DNA from: Kiritimatiellales bacterium
GTDB taxonomy: Bacteria; Verrucomicrobiota; Kiritimatiellia; Kiritimatiellales; Pontiellaceae
Reading direction: 5' to 3'
DNA: 64,000 bases
Assembly (NCBI GenBank): GCA_003246265.1
Contig: QKAU01000006.1
Location: 1-64,000 of the forward strand
Position numbers and translations under genes: made by a program
Shown here: positions 17,676-25,902 of the stretch, piece after piece
Layout: every line of letters begins with the position of its first letter
How positions within the stretch are numbered: position 1 is the stretch's first letter
Notes under the pieces: model-generated
Database searches by the model: none
Seen by the model: only the letters and a program-made list of their open reading frames with translations
What the model was told of the DNA's origin: nothing

Positions 17676-18779
17676 ATGGGCGAGGTGTTGAAGATCCGGC
17701 CGGCCGCGGAGTGCCGCTACGATATTGTTTCCCTAGGTGAAGTGATGCTCCGGCTCGATCCGGGAGAAGGGCGCATCCGCACCGCCCGCGAATTCCGCGC
17801 ATGGGAAGGCGGGGGCGAATACAACGTCGCCCGCGGACTGCGCCGCTGCTTCGGGCAGCGCGCAGGCGTCGTGACGGCCTTCGCCAGGAACGACGTCGGC
17901 CTGCTGATGGAAGACTTCATCCTGCAGGGCGGCGTCGACACCTCGCTCATCAAGTGGATCGCCTACGACGGCATCGGCCGGACCGTGCGCAACGGCCTCA
18001 ACTTCACCGAACGCGGCTTCGGTATCCGCGGGGCCGTTGGCTGCTCCGACCGCGGCAACACCGCCGCTTCGCAGCTCAAGCCGGGCGACATCGACTGGGA
18101 GCACCTCTTCGGCACCCTCGGCGTGCGCTGGCTCCATACCGGCGGCATCTTCGCCGCCCTCTCCGAAACCACCGGCCCGCTCGTCATCGAAGCTGCCAAG
18201 GCGGCCAAGAAGCATGGCACCATCGTCTCCTACGACCTCAACTACCGCCCCTCCCTCTGGAAAGGTTTCGGCGGCCTCGAAAAGTGCCGGGAGATCAACC
18301 GCGAAATCGCCCGCTATGTCGACGTCATGATCGGCAACGAGGAGGACTTCACCGCCTGCCTCGGCTTCGAGATCGATGGAGTCGACCACAACCTCACCGA
18401 CCTCGAGGTCGACAGCTTCAAGGCGATGATCGAAAAGGCCATCGTCGAATTCCCCAACTTCAAGGCCACCGCCACCACCATGCGCGGCGTGAAGTCCGCC
18501 ACGGTCAACGACTGGGGCGCCATGTGCTGGATGAACGGACAGTTCCACGAGGCCACGCACCGGCCCGGCCTGGAGATCCTCGACCGCGTCGGCGGCGGCG
18601 ACAGCTTCGCCTCGGGCTTCATCTACGGCCTGATGGTGCTTCAGGACGCCGCCAAGGCGGTGGAATACGGCGCCGCCCACGGGGCCCTCGCCATGACCAC
18701 GCCCGGCGACACCACGATGGCGTCGCTCGCGGAAGTTGAAAAGCTTGTTGCAGGCGCGGGTGCCCGCGTCGACCGATAG
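17676..18779 (+). CDS. kdgK: PfkB-family 2-keto-3-deoxygluconate kinase
   Basis: This is a 367-residue cytoplasmic ribokinase-fold enzyme. ATG 17676 follows AGAGGAG, and the gene begins 7 bp after galM. The N-terminal substrate region is IVSLGEVMLRLDPGEG, with GGGEYNVARGL. The C-terminal ATP and anion-hole motif is DRVGGGDSFASGF, with catalytic D309. It resembles KDG kinases (KdgK), and the next gene is a KDPG aldolase, so it likely phosphorylates 2-keto-3-deoxy-D-gluconate (or -galactonate) at O6. It is slightly longer than typical KdgK because of an insertion around residues 110-135. Fructokinase is the alternative within PfkB but fits the context less well. Confidence 0.85.
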   Translation: MGEVLKIRPAAECRYDIVSLGEVMLRLDPGEGRIRTAREFRAWEGGGEYNVARGLRRCFGQRAGVVTAFARNDVGLLMEDFILQGGVDTSLIKWIAYDGIGRTVRNGLNFTERGFGIRGAVGCSDRGNTAASQLKPGDIDWEHLFGTLGVRWLHTGGIFAALSETTGPLVIEAAKAAKKHGTIVSYDLNYRPSLWKGFGGLEKCREINREIARYVDVMIGNEEDFTACLGFEIDGVDHNLTDLEVDSFKAMIEKAIVEFPNFKATATTMRGVKSATVNDWGAMCWMNGQFHEATHRPGLEILDRVGGGDSFASGFIYGLMVLQDAAKAVEYGAAHGALAMTTPGDTTMASLAEVEKLVAGAGARVDR

Positions 18780-18788
18780 GAGATAGCC

Positions 18789-19424
18789 ATGCTGAACGAA
18801 CTGCTTAAGCGACCGATCCTGCCGGTCATCGTCATCGACGACGCCAACGATGCCGAGCCCTTGGCCGAAGCGCTGCTGAAGGGCGGAATGGACGTCATCG
18901 AAGTCACCTGCCGTACCGCCGCCGCCCCCGAGGCGCTGGCGCGCATCAAGAAATCGTTCCCCGAAATGCTGCTCGGGGCCGGTACCGTGGTCACCCCCGA
19001 CCAGGCGCAGATGTGCATCGACATCGGCGTCAGCTTCGGCCTCGCCCCCGGCCTCAACCCCGAGACCGTCGAATTCTTCCAGGAAAACAACACCCTCTTT
19101 GTTCCGGGCGTCATGACCCCCTCGGAAATCGAAGCGGGCCTCGCGATGGGCTGCAAGCTGCTCAAGTTCTTCCCCGCCGGCGCGGCGGGCGGCGTCGACA
19201 TGCTCAAGAACCTGGCGGCCCCCTACTCCCCGCTCGGCGTGCGCTTCTGCCCCACGGGCGGACTCAACCTCTCCAACATGAACGAATACCTCTCCCTGCC
19301 CGTCGTCGCCTGCATCGGCGGCTCCTGGCTCGCCACCAAGCAGCAGATCGCCGACAAGCAGTGGGATGCCATCACCCGGCAGGCCAAGGCCGCCCTCGAA
19401 AAGGCCGCCCTCGCCAAGGCTTAG
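18789..19424 (+). CDS. eda: KDPG/KHG aldolase
   Basis: This 211-residue class I aldolase cleaves 2-keto-3-deoxy-6-phosphogluconate into pyruvate and glyceraldehyde-3-phosphate. The catalytic E38 is in VIEVTCRT, the phosphate site is in GAGTVVTPDQ, and the Schiff-base lysine is K126 in LLKFFPA. The final phosphate loop reads PTGGLN and IGGSWLA. It starts 9 bp after the kinase with a GGAG just upstream of ATG 18789, and is the last gene of the metabolic operon. KDPGal specificity is possible, as the two activities share the fold. Confidence 0.93.
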   Translation: MLNELLKRPILPVIVIDDANDAEPLAEALLKGGMDVIEVTCRTAAAPEALARIKKSFPEMLLGAGTVVTPDQAQMCIDIGVSFGLAPGLNPETVEFFQENNTLFVPGVMTPSEIEAGLAMGCKLLKFFPAGAAGGVDMLKNLAAPYSPLGVRFCPTGGLNLSNMNEYLSLPVVACIGGSWLATKQQIADKQWDAITRQAKAALEKAALAKA

Positions 19425-19436
19425 CGTTGTGTCCGT

Positions 19437-19455
19437 GGAGGGCCCCCGGCCCTCC
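19437..19455 (+). terminator. GC-rich hairpin ending the catabolic operon
   Basis: GGAGGGCC (19437-19444) and GGCCCTCC (19448-19455) form a perfect 8-bp stem with a CCC loop, 12 bp after the aldolase stop. There is no strong T-run, so termination strength is uncertain. Confidence 0.5.
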
Positions 19456-19474
19456 GCATCCCGGGCCAAAAAAC

Positions 19475-19504
19475 TTGCCACCTTTCCGGCCGCTGGAATA
19501 TATT
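19475..19504 (+). promoter_or_regulatory. Sigma-70-type promoter of tRNA-Arg
   Basis: TTGCCA at 19475-19480 and TATATT at 19499-19504 are spaced by 18 bp, and the tRNA begins 18 bp after the -10 box. Both hexamers are close to consensus. Confidence 0.7.
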
Positions 19505-19521
19505 CAGCGCCCTTTCCACAT

Positions 19522-19580
<59 letters not shown>

Positions 19581-19598
<18 letters not shown>

Positions 19599-19705
19599 GC
19601 TTCCGGACGGACGAGAACCTGGAAGGTTCGACACGAGCGCAGCGAAGTGGGACTGGAGCCTGCGACAGTCCCCGAAGGGGGCAAACCATCCTGGCCGGGG
19701 CGCCA
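19581..19705 (+). repeat. Direct repeat of tRNA-Arg 3' end with structured spacer
   Basis: The last 18 bases of tRNA-Arg including CCA (19581-19598, ATCCTGGCCGGGGCGCCA) occur again, perfectly, at 19688-19705. The 89-bp spacer contains a dyad GGGACTG...CAGTCCC and a small CCCC-GAA-GGGG hairpin. It has no reading frame of note. This looks like an att-type duplication without an integrase, or a tRNA-tail-associated repeat element. Confidence 0.75.
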
Positions 19706-19718
19706 AGCAGTGCCCTCC

Positions 19719-20705
19719 CTACTTCTTGGCGATGTAGCGGGCGATATCCTCGAGTTCGACGAAGCCGACGGGGTGCTTGTGGGCGTCGACGACGACGGCG
19801 CGGTGGCGGGGATTGCGGCGAAGGCGGTAGAAGGCCGACTTCAGGTTGCGCCCCTCTTCGATGCGCAGGACCGTGGCGGCGCATCCTTTGAGCAAGTCGG
19901 CGTCCGCGAGGTCGCGGTTGACGACGGCGTCGAGCGACACCACGCCGACTACGGCGTGGCGGTGCATGAGGAGCGTATAATTGACACCGCGGCGGGCGAC
20001 GAGCTGCTTGAAGTCGGCGACGGTGGCGGTGTCGGGCAGCGCGGGAACCTTGCCGATGGGGCTCATGAGCGCGCGCACGGGCATCTGGTACATGGTGGCG
20101 ACGTTTTCGAGCATGCGGTTCTGGTGGGAGGAGATGACCCCCTCCTTTTCTCCGGCGGAAAAGAATTCGCGCAGGGCGTCGGGCGAGAGGCGGTGCAGCT
20201 CGCGCAGGGCGTCGCTGCCGAGCCCGCGCGTCAGGAGGCGGAAAAGCTGCTTGAGCGGCCAGGTGAAGGGTAGCAGGAGCAGCACGATCAGGCGCATGAT
20301 CCACGCAACGCGGTACATCAGGATGTCGGCCTTGCTGCGGAAGAGGTTCTTGGGCCCGAGCTCGGCGAAGACGAAGAGCGGGAACATCAGCGTCAGGGTG
20401 GCGGCCATCTCGGCGTTCCATGGAACGACGCCGAAGAGCAGGCGTCCGGCCTCCATGCCGCCGGCGAGGTAGAGATCGGTAACCTCCCGCGAGAGCAGAT
20501 AGACCGCCACATTGTTGCCGATGAGCACGGTGAAGATGAATAGATAGGGGTCGCGCAGGACGCGCGCCAACGACCGAGCCGAAGGGATCTGCTCGCGCTC
20601 GCGATGACGGAGACGGAAGCGGTTGATCCGGTAGCTGCCCGTCTCGACGCCCGAAAAGAGGGCCGAGAAGAGGAAGCCCAGCACGATGAGCAGCAGCGCG
20701 CTCAT
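19719..20705 (-). CDS. CNNM/CBS-domain membrane protein (second of a pair)
   Basis: This is a 328-residue protein of the HlyC/CorC (CNNM, DUF21) family. ATG at 20705 overlaps the stop of the upstream gene as ATGA, implying translational coupling. The first 150 residues are the transmembrane DUF21 domain (MSALLLIVLGFLFSALFSG, VFAELGPKNLF). A paired CBS module follows (VRALMSPIGKVPAL, HRHAVVGVVSLDAV). It ends GFVELEDIARYIAKK and lacks the C-terminal CorC_HlyC domain that the neighbour has. Family members take part in divalent cation (magnesium or cobalt) efflux or tolerance. A heteromeric pair with the upstream gene is likely. Confidence 0.85.
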   Translation of the reverse strand: MSALLLIVLGFLFSALFSGVETGSYRINRFRLRHREREQIPSARSLARVLRDPYLFIFTVLIGNNVAVYLLSREVTDLYLAGGMEAGRLLFGVVPWNAEMAATLTLMFPLFVFAELGPKNLFRSKADILMYRVAWIMRLIVLLLLPFTWPLKQLFRLLTRGLGSDALRELHRLSPDALREFFSAGEKEGVISSHQNRMLENVATMYQMPVRALMSPIGKVPALPDTATVADFKQLVARRGVNYTLLMHRHAVVGVVSLDAVVNRDLADADLLKGCAATVLRIEEGRNLKSAFYRLRRNPRHRAVVVDAHKHPVGFVELEDIARYIAKK

Positions 20706-21967
20706 TGCCCTCCCCCGCCGCGGTCCAGTTCCAGCAGCACCGACTCGATGCGGTTGCCCCGCACCTGCTCGACGGTGAAGCGCAGATTGCCGACCTGCGC
20801 CACGTCGCCCGCCCTGGGCATGCGCTTGAGGAGCGAGACAACGAGTCCGCTGAGGGTGTCGAGCGCCAGCCCCTGCATCATCTCTCGGGGCAGGAAGCCG
20901 ACGAAGAGCCCGCGCCATTCCCGGATGCCGAGGCTTCCTTTCAGGCGGTAGGTTGCTTCGCCTAGCTGCTCCACCTCCGGCTCGTCGAGGACGTCGAACT
21001 CCCCCACCACCCCTTCGAGCAGATCCTCCAGCACCATCGTGCCGGCCAGCCCACCGTATTCGTTGACGATGCAGACCATGCGGAGGTTCTCTGCCAGGAA
21101 ATCGCGCAGCATGGCATCGGCCCGCCGGGTCTCGGGGACGAAGCGGACCGGCTGGAGAAAGTCGGAAAGCGGGCGCGCGGGATCGGGGGCGACAAAGAGG
21201 TCGCGCACCTCCACCACGCCGACGATGTTGTCCTCGTCCTCCTCGTAGACCGGGAGCAGCTCCATCTCCTGCCGGGCGGCCTCGCGCAGGGCTTCGGCGG
21301 CGGGGGTGTCGCTACGAAGGAAGAGCTGCTCGACGCGCGGCACCATCAGTTCGCGCACCCGGATTTCCGGGAGGTTGACGATATCCTCGACGATGGCCTT
21401 CTCCTGCTTCCCGAAGCTTGGATCGTGGTGCGTGGCATCGATGAGCATCTTGAGCTCGTCGGCGTTGAGCCTGCTGCCCTGGTCCTCGCGCGGTTCGAGG
21501 TGGCGGGTGATGCATTCGAGCAGGCGCCGGACGGGCGCGAGAAGATGGTACCAGTTGCGCAGCGGCAGGGCGCTGGTCCGCACCACCGCCGCCGGGAAGG
21601 AGATGCCGACGGCCTTGGGCAGGATCTCGCCGCAGAGGATGACCAGCAGCAGCACGGCGACCCCGGCCACGGCCTCCCACCACTCCCCGTAGCGGCGGCC
21701 GATCTCGATCGCCAGCACCACGCTGGTGCTGAAGAAGAGGATGTTCACCACCAGGTTGCCGAAGAGGAGCGCGATCAGCAGCCCGGAAGGGTTGTCGACC
21801 AGCAGGTCGAGCGTCCGTTCGATGTGGCGTCCTTCGCGGCGCAGTTCGCGGAGCTGGGCGCGAGTGAGCGAAAAGAGCGCGGTTTCGGTGCCGGAGAAGA
21901 AGGCCGAGCAGAGCAGCAGCAGCCCCATGGTGAGCAGCGCGATCGAGTGGTCCACCAGAATGTCCAA
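20702..21967 (-). CDS. CNNM/CBS-domain membrane protein with CorC_HlyC domain
   Basis: This is a 421-residue membrane protein. I chose the TTG at 21967 because AAAGGA lies 8 bp upstream. The in-frame ATG at 21928 is the alternative and would cut into the first helix. The order is a four-helix DUF21 domain (LLLLCSAFFSGTETALFSL, ILCGEILPKAVGISFPA), two CBS motifs (RVRELMVPRVEQLFL, NIVGVVEVRDL) and a C-terminal CorC_HlyC domain (YRLKGSLGIREW). It is the standard form of the magnesium/cobalt efflux-type family. It overlaps the following paralogue by 4 bp. Confidence 0.88.
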   Translation of the reverse strand: MDILVDHSIALLTMGLLLLCSAFFSGTETALFSLTRAQLRELRREGRHIERTLDLLVDNPSGLLIALLFGNLVVNILFFSTSVVLAIEIGRRYGEWWEAVAGVAVLLLVILCGEILPKAVGISFPAAVVRTSALPLRNWYHLLAPVRRLLECITRHLEPREDQGSRLNADELKMLIDATHHDPSFGKQEKAIVEDIVNLPEIRVRELMVPRVEQLFLRSDTPAAEALREAARQEMELLPVYEEDEDNIVGVVEVRDLFVAPDPARPLSDFLQPVRFVPETRRADAMLRDFLAENLRMVCIVNEYGGLAGTMVLEDLLEGVVGEFDVLDEPEVEQLGEATYRLKGSLGIREWRGLFVGFLPREMMQGLALDTLSGLVVSLLKRMPRAGDVAQVGNLRFTVEQVRGNRIESVLLELDRGGGGQ

Positions 21968-22117
21968 GCGGGTCGTCCTTTGTTGCGCCCCAATGTAGGG
22001 GAGGCTGGCAGCTTGTGGAAGCCCTCTTGTCCATTTTTCCGCCGCAAGCGGCCGTTTTCCCATTCGCGATTCACTTTCCGCTTCAAAATGCCGGGGGTTA
22101 GGATAAGCTGTCTCCCC

Positions 22118-22516
22118 ATGAAGCAGTTCACCATACGGACCCGGGCGCGGACCGACTTCGTCAGGCTTGACGACCATATTTCGGATTGCCTTGCCGGTGC
22201 GGGACTTGCGGATGGCGTGGCCACGGTATTCGTGCCTCATACGACCGCCGGTGTCACGATCAACGAGAATGCCGATCCCGACGTGCCGGCCGACCTGGAA
22301 ACCGTGCTCGACCGGATGGTTCCGTGGCAGGGCGACTACCGCCACGGCGAGGGCAATACGGCCGCCCACGTGAAGGCCAGCCTCATGGGCTCTTCGGTCC
22401 AGGTGATCGTCTCCGGCGGCCGCCTCCGCCTCGGTACCTGGCAGAGTGTTTTCCTATGCGAATTCGACGGACCCCGCACCCGGCAGGTGTGGATACAGGG
22501 AATTTCCAACCGATGA
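22118..22516 (+). CDS. YjbQ/UPF0047 family protein
   Basis: This is a 132-residue cytoplasmic protein of the YjbQ family. The motifs are VFVPHTTAGVTINENAD, with the conserved histidine, then HVKASLMGSSVQVIV and GTWQSVFLCEFDGPR. Members form trimers, and some have thiamine phosphate synthase activity. The physiological role is not settled. The gene is transcribed away from the CNNM pair and overlaps the next gene by ATGA (22513-22516). Confidence 0.9.
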   Translation: MKQFTIRTRARTDFVRLDDHISDCLAGAGLADGVATVFVPHTTAGVTINENADPDVPADLETVLDRMVPWQGDYRHGEGNTAAHVKASLMGSSVQVIVSGGRLRLGTWQSVFLCEFDGPRTRQVWIQGISNR

Positions 22517-23655
22517 AAAAGAAAGAGATGCTTGTCTGGACCGCCGGGATCGTTTCGGCCCTGGCGATGTTTGCGGGATGCGGCGCGCATTCCGGTGAAA
22601 AGGAGCACGCCAAGGCGATGGATGCCTGGGACGCCGGCGACCTCGTCCGCGCCCGGGCCCTCTTCGAGAAGTCGATCCGCAAGACCTCGGACAGCACCCG
22701 GAAGGCGAACGCCCTGAACAGCCTGGGCCTGGTGCTCTGGGAGCTGGGAGAAACCGGTGCCGCCGCCGACGCCTTCGCGAAGTCGGCCAACCTGTCCGAC
22801 AGCTTCACCGACGCCCATGAAAACCTCGGGATCGCCCTCTACCATGCCGGGCGACGGGCCGAGGCGGAAATGGCCCTGAACAACATCGCCGGCGACAACC
22901 CGAAGAACGCCACGGCCCACACGCTGCTGGGCTATATTGAACTGGAAAAGCAGGCCTGGCCCACGGCCGCCGCCGAACTCGCCAAGAGCCTTGCCGCCCA
23001 ACCCGACCAGCCCGCCGTCCTCAACGCCCTCGCCCTCGCGGAACTCAACGGCTCCGGCGGACGCGACCGGGCAATCCAGCGCCTGAAGCAGCTACTCGCC
23101 GCCCATCCCGAGTACGCGCCCGCCGCCTTCAACCTCGCCGCCATCTACGACTTCCATGCCGGCGACAAGGCCTCCTCCCTTGAATGGTACCGCAAGTATC
23201 TCCGGCTTGCCGGAACCCAGGGCGAACGCTCGGCCGCCGCCGCGCAGGCCATCGTCCGCCTCGGCGGCAACGGCGGCGGTACGCCCCAGGCCGATCCGTC
23301 GCTGGCCGCCCAGCTCATGGCCCAGGGCACGCAGCTCCACGCCGCCCAGAAATACGCCGAGGCGGCGGAATGCTACCGGAAGGCGGCCGCAGCCGACCCG
23401 GGACAGAAGAACGCCCCCTACAACCTCGGGCTCGCCTACTACGCCATGAAGAACTATTCCGAAGCCGCCCTGGCCTGCGGCGATGCCCTGCGGATCGATC
23501 CCCAGTTCGCCGATGCCCGCTACATGCTCTCGCTCTCCTGGTACCAGCTCGGGAAGCTCGACGACGCCGAGCGCGAAGCCAAGATCCTCCAGGCGACCGA
23601 TCCCAAGCGGGCCGAGGAGATGCTCCGCTTCATTGCCGCCGCCCGGAAACGGTAA
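22513..23655 (+). CDS. TPR-repeat lipoprotein
   Basis: This is a 380-residue protein. The start overlaps the YjbQ stop (ATGA). The signal peptide ends with a lipobox MFAGC (C23), so it should be a lipid-anchored envelope protein. The rest is tetratricopeptide repeats of about 34 residues, for example around ALNSLGLVLWELGETGAAAD, AHENLGIALYHAGRRAEAE, and NAPYNLGLAYYAMKNYSEAA. A low-complexity linker (GGNGGGTPQ) divides two TPR blocks near residue 255. It is likely a scaffold for protein complexes. The partner is unknown. Confidence 0.88.
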   Translation: MKKKEMLVWTAGIVSALAMFAGCGAHSGEKEHAKAMDAWDAGDLVRARALFEKSIRKTSDSTRKANALNSLGLVLWELGETGAAADAFAKSANLSDSFTDAHENLGIALYHAGRRAEAEMALNNIAGDNPKNATAHTLLGYIELEKQAWPTAAAELAKSLAAQPDQPAVLNALALAELNGSGGRDRAIQRLKQLLAAHPEYAPAAFNLAAIYDFHAGDKASSLEWYRKYLRLAGTQGERSAAAAQAIVRLGGNGGGTPQADPSLAAQLMAQGTQLHAAQKYAEAAECYRKAAAADPGQKNAPYNLGLAYYAMKNYSEAALACGDALRIDPQFADARYMLSLSWYQLGKLDDAEREAKILQATDPKRAEEMLRFIAAARKR

Positions 23656-23661
23656 GGGGCC

Positions 23662-24210
23662 TCAGGTTTTCGGAGGAAACTTCTTCAGGATGCGGGCCAC
23701 GGCGCCGTTGACGATCCGGGTGGTCTTCTTCGGGGTCCCCCCCTCGTAGGTCGTGCGCCGCCCCACGCCCCGCCAAATGTTCTTGCCGCTGTGTGGATCG
23801 ACGATGTCGATCGTCAGGCGCCCCTCCTCGTAGTCCGAGATCGCCGTGTTGTACCCCACCCCGCTGTAGCGGCCATAGTTGCCGGCGCCGACGCCGAAAC
23901 TGACGGAACTGCCGCCGATGCGCTGCTTGAAATCGATGAAGTAGGCCACCTGGAAATCGGCTTCGGCGGCCTCCACCCTGGCAAAGCCCTTCGCGGCCAG
24001 CTCGGCGTCGACGGCGGCGCGGACGCGCTCGTCGATGAGGTCGTTGTCGATCCGCGCATCACCGGTCTGCGGCTGCTCGGCATGCTGCCATGCATAGGTC
24101 CGGAGCGCGGCAAAATCGACCGCCTCGTCGTAGTCGCGATTGACTGTGACCGACGAGCAGCCCGCAAGAAGCAGCAGGGTAGCCGCAAAAAGGCATGCAT
24201 ATCGTCCCAT
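23662..24210 (-). CDS. DUF4136 lipoprotein
   Basis: This is a 182-residue protein with lipobox LLLAGC (C18). The body matches DUF4136: VNRDYDEAVDFAALRTYAW, DNDLIDERVRAAVDAELAAKGF, FQVAYFIDFKQRI, and a C-terminal region LTIDIVDPHSGKNIWRGVG. Members are small periplasmic-facing lipoproteins of unknown function. It is convergent with the TPR gene, with 6 bp between stops. Confidence 0.85.
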   Translation of the reverse strand: MGRYACLFAATLLLLAGCSSVTVNRDYDEAVDFAALRTYAWQHAEQPQTGDARIDNDLIDERVRAAVDAELAAKGFARVEAAEADFQVAYFIDFKQRIGGSSVSFGVGAGNYGRYSGVGYNTAISDYEEGRLTIDIVDPHSGKNIWRGVGRRTTYEGGTPKKTTRIVNGAVARILKKFPPKT

Positions 24211-24239
24211 GGCAGGAAACCTCCGTTGGAATGGATGCG

Positions 24240-24269
24240 ATCATATATAGGCGCGCCCGGGGATGCCAA
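24240..24269 (-). promoter_or_regulatory. Promoter for the DUF4136 gene
   Basis: On the minus strand, TTGGCA (24269-24264) and TATGAT (24245-24240) are separated by 18 bp and lie about 30 bp before the ATG at 24210. This marks an independent start of transcription after the riboflavin operon. Confidence 0.6.
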
Positions 24270-24277
24270 GCCCACCC

Positions 24278-25138
24278 TCAGCCAAAGCGCTTGCGGACGT
24301 GCCGGACCATCAGGCGGTCGATGAGCCGGGCCGGCAAAAAGCGCGCCGCCCAGTCGCCGGCGTAGGCCGGGATCGTGACGCGGTAGCGGATCTTCGGACG
24401 GGGCGATTCCAAGGCATGGACGATCCTGCGCGCCACGGCTTCGGGCGGCAGGCGGAAGCGGTCTTCGGCCATGCCACCCTGGCGGCGCTTCGCGAAGTAG
24501 CGGAGATAGGCCGAGCCGAAGCGGGAGTGCTCCGTGTCCAGCTTCTCCTCGCCCTGCGCGGCACAGTTCGTGGAAAAGCGCGTGCGGATCGGCCCCGGTT
24601 CCACCAGCGCCACGACGATGCCGTCGGGCGAGAGTTCCACGCGCTGGACATCGCTCAGGGCCTCCAGCGCGAACTTGGAGGCCGAATAGATTCCCATGAA
24701 CGGCAGGGCCAGGCGTCCGACCACGGAACTGATGTTCACGATGCGACCCTGTCCCTGCGACCGGAAGACCGGCACCAGCCGGTTCGTCAACTCCTGCAGG
24801 CCGAAGACGTTGACCTCGAACTGGAGGCGCATGGCGTCGCGCGAAAGGTCCTGGATGGCCCCGGGCATGCCGAAGCCGGCGTTGTTGACCAGCGCCCCGA
24901 GCCTGCCGCCGTTGAGTTCAAGCACCTGCCCGACGGCCTCTTCGATCGACGCACCGGACTCCAGATCCAGCGCCACGGCCTCGAAACCCATCCGCCGCAG
25001 CGCCACGAGGTCTTCCTCCCGGCGGGCGGTGGGAAAGACGCGCCAGCCGCGGTCGCGCAGGAGGGACGCGGCCGCCTCGCCGATGCCCGACGAACATCCG
25101 GTGATCAATACCGAGCGGTCCGTTATCTTCGTCGTCAT
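24278..25138 (-). CDS. Short-chain dehydrogenase
   Basis: This is a 286-residue SDR whose ATG (25138) overlaps the preceding stop by 4 bp. The cofactor motif is LITGCSSGIGEAAAS, with NNAGFG and the catalytic S in NISSVVGR, and Y and K in YSASKFALE. The C-terminal extension of about 90 residues is typical of the retinol-dehydrogenase-like or DltE-type SDRs of membrane-associated lipid or ketone metabolism. The substrate is unknown. It is the last gene of the riboflavin-led operon, and its role there is not obvious. Confidence 0.85.
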   Translation of the reverse strand: MTTKITDRSVLITGCSSGIGEAAASLLRDRGWRVFPTARREEDLVALRRMGFEAVALDLESGASIEEAVGQVLELNGGRLGALVNNAGFGMPGAIQDLSRDAMRLQFEVNVFGLQELTNRLVPVFRSQGQGRIVNISSVVGRLALPFMGIYSASKFALEALSDVQRVELSPDGIVVALVEPGPIRTRFSTNCAAQGEEKLDTEHSRFGSAYLRYFAKRRQGGMAEDRFRLPPEAVARRIVHALESPRPKIRYRVTIPAYAGDWAARFLPARLIDRLMVRHVRKRFG

Positions 25139-25899
25139 GCCCGGTAGAGCTCCGAAAGCCGGTGGAAGGTGTAGCCCTGGTTCAGCAGCGAGGCGTAGCT
25201 GTCGCGCACGGCGGCGGCGGTCTCTGCCGACCAGGCATGGCCGATGGCGACGGCATAGCCGTTGTTCCGGGCCTTGGCCACCGCCTGGCCCCACATCCGG
25301 CGGACGTAGTCGCGGTCGTGCTGGATGTCGAGGAAGACATGGCGCTCCTCGACGTGCATGTGCTCATGGCGCGCCATGCGCGGAACCTGCGAATTGAACG
25401 CGGTCTTGCTGTCGAGGAAGAGGAGGTTGTTGGCCTTGCAGTAGCGGAGCACCTCGCGCATGAGCGCGGGGTTTTCGGTAACGCGCGAGCCCATGTGGTT
25501 GTTCATGCCCACCGCCCCGCGCACCGAAGCGAGGTTGCGGGCAAGGATGGCCGGCACGGCGGCGGGATCGGTCGTGTTGAGGATCGCGCCCGGGCCCGGA
25601 TTCTCCCCGGCGTTGTAGGCCTCCATCGGCTGGTGGAGAATAATCTCCTTGTCCCGATGGCGGGCAATCGCCGCGCAGACTTCCCGGGTCTCCTTGAGGT
25701 GCGGCAGCACCGCTATGGTCATGGGTACGGGAAGGTCGAGGAACCGCTGCGTTTCATTGAGGGCCAGCCCCGCATCGTCGATCACAAGGAAGATCTGCCT
25801 GCGCCGCGGAAGTTGCGGGACAGGCGCGGCCGGTCGGGGTTTTGAACGGCAGCCGGCCAGCAACGCCGCAATGGACGCGATATAGGAGCGGCGCTGCAT
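25135..25899 (-). CDS. Divergent polysaccharide deacetylase (YibQ-type)
   Basis: This is a 254-residue protein with a probable lipobox AALLAGC (C17). The fold is marked by IFLVIDDAGLALNET near the start, VPMTIAVLPHL, EIILHQPMEA, GAVGMNNHMGSRVT and GYAVAIGHAW. These are the motifs of the divergent polysaccharide deacetylase family (PF04748), an envelope NodB-like group acting on unknown glycans. It lies 3 bp after riboflavin synthase and overlaps the SDR downstream. Confidence 0.85.
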   Translation of the reverse strand: MQRRSYIASIAALLAGCRSKPRPAAPVPQLPRRRQIFLVIDDAGLALNETQRFLDLPVPMTIAVLPHLKETREVCAAIARHRDKEIILHQPMEAYNAGENPGPGAILNTTDPAAVPAILARNLASVRGAVGMNNHMGSRVTENPALMREVLRYCKANNLLFLDSKTAFNSQVPRMARHEHMHVEERHVFLDIQHDRDYVRRMWGQAVAKARNNGYAVAIGHAWSAETAAAVRDSYASLLNQGYTFHRLSELYRA

Positions 25900-25902
25900 T
25901 GG

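Noticed and set aside
17676-18779. Fructokinase or ribokinase for the PfkB kinase
   Set aside because: The adjoining KDPG aldolase and upstream keto-acid enzymes fit KDG kinase much better.
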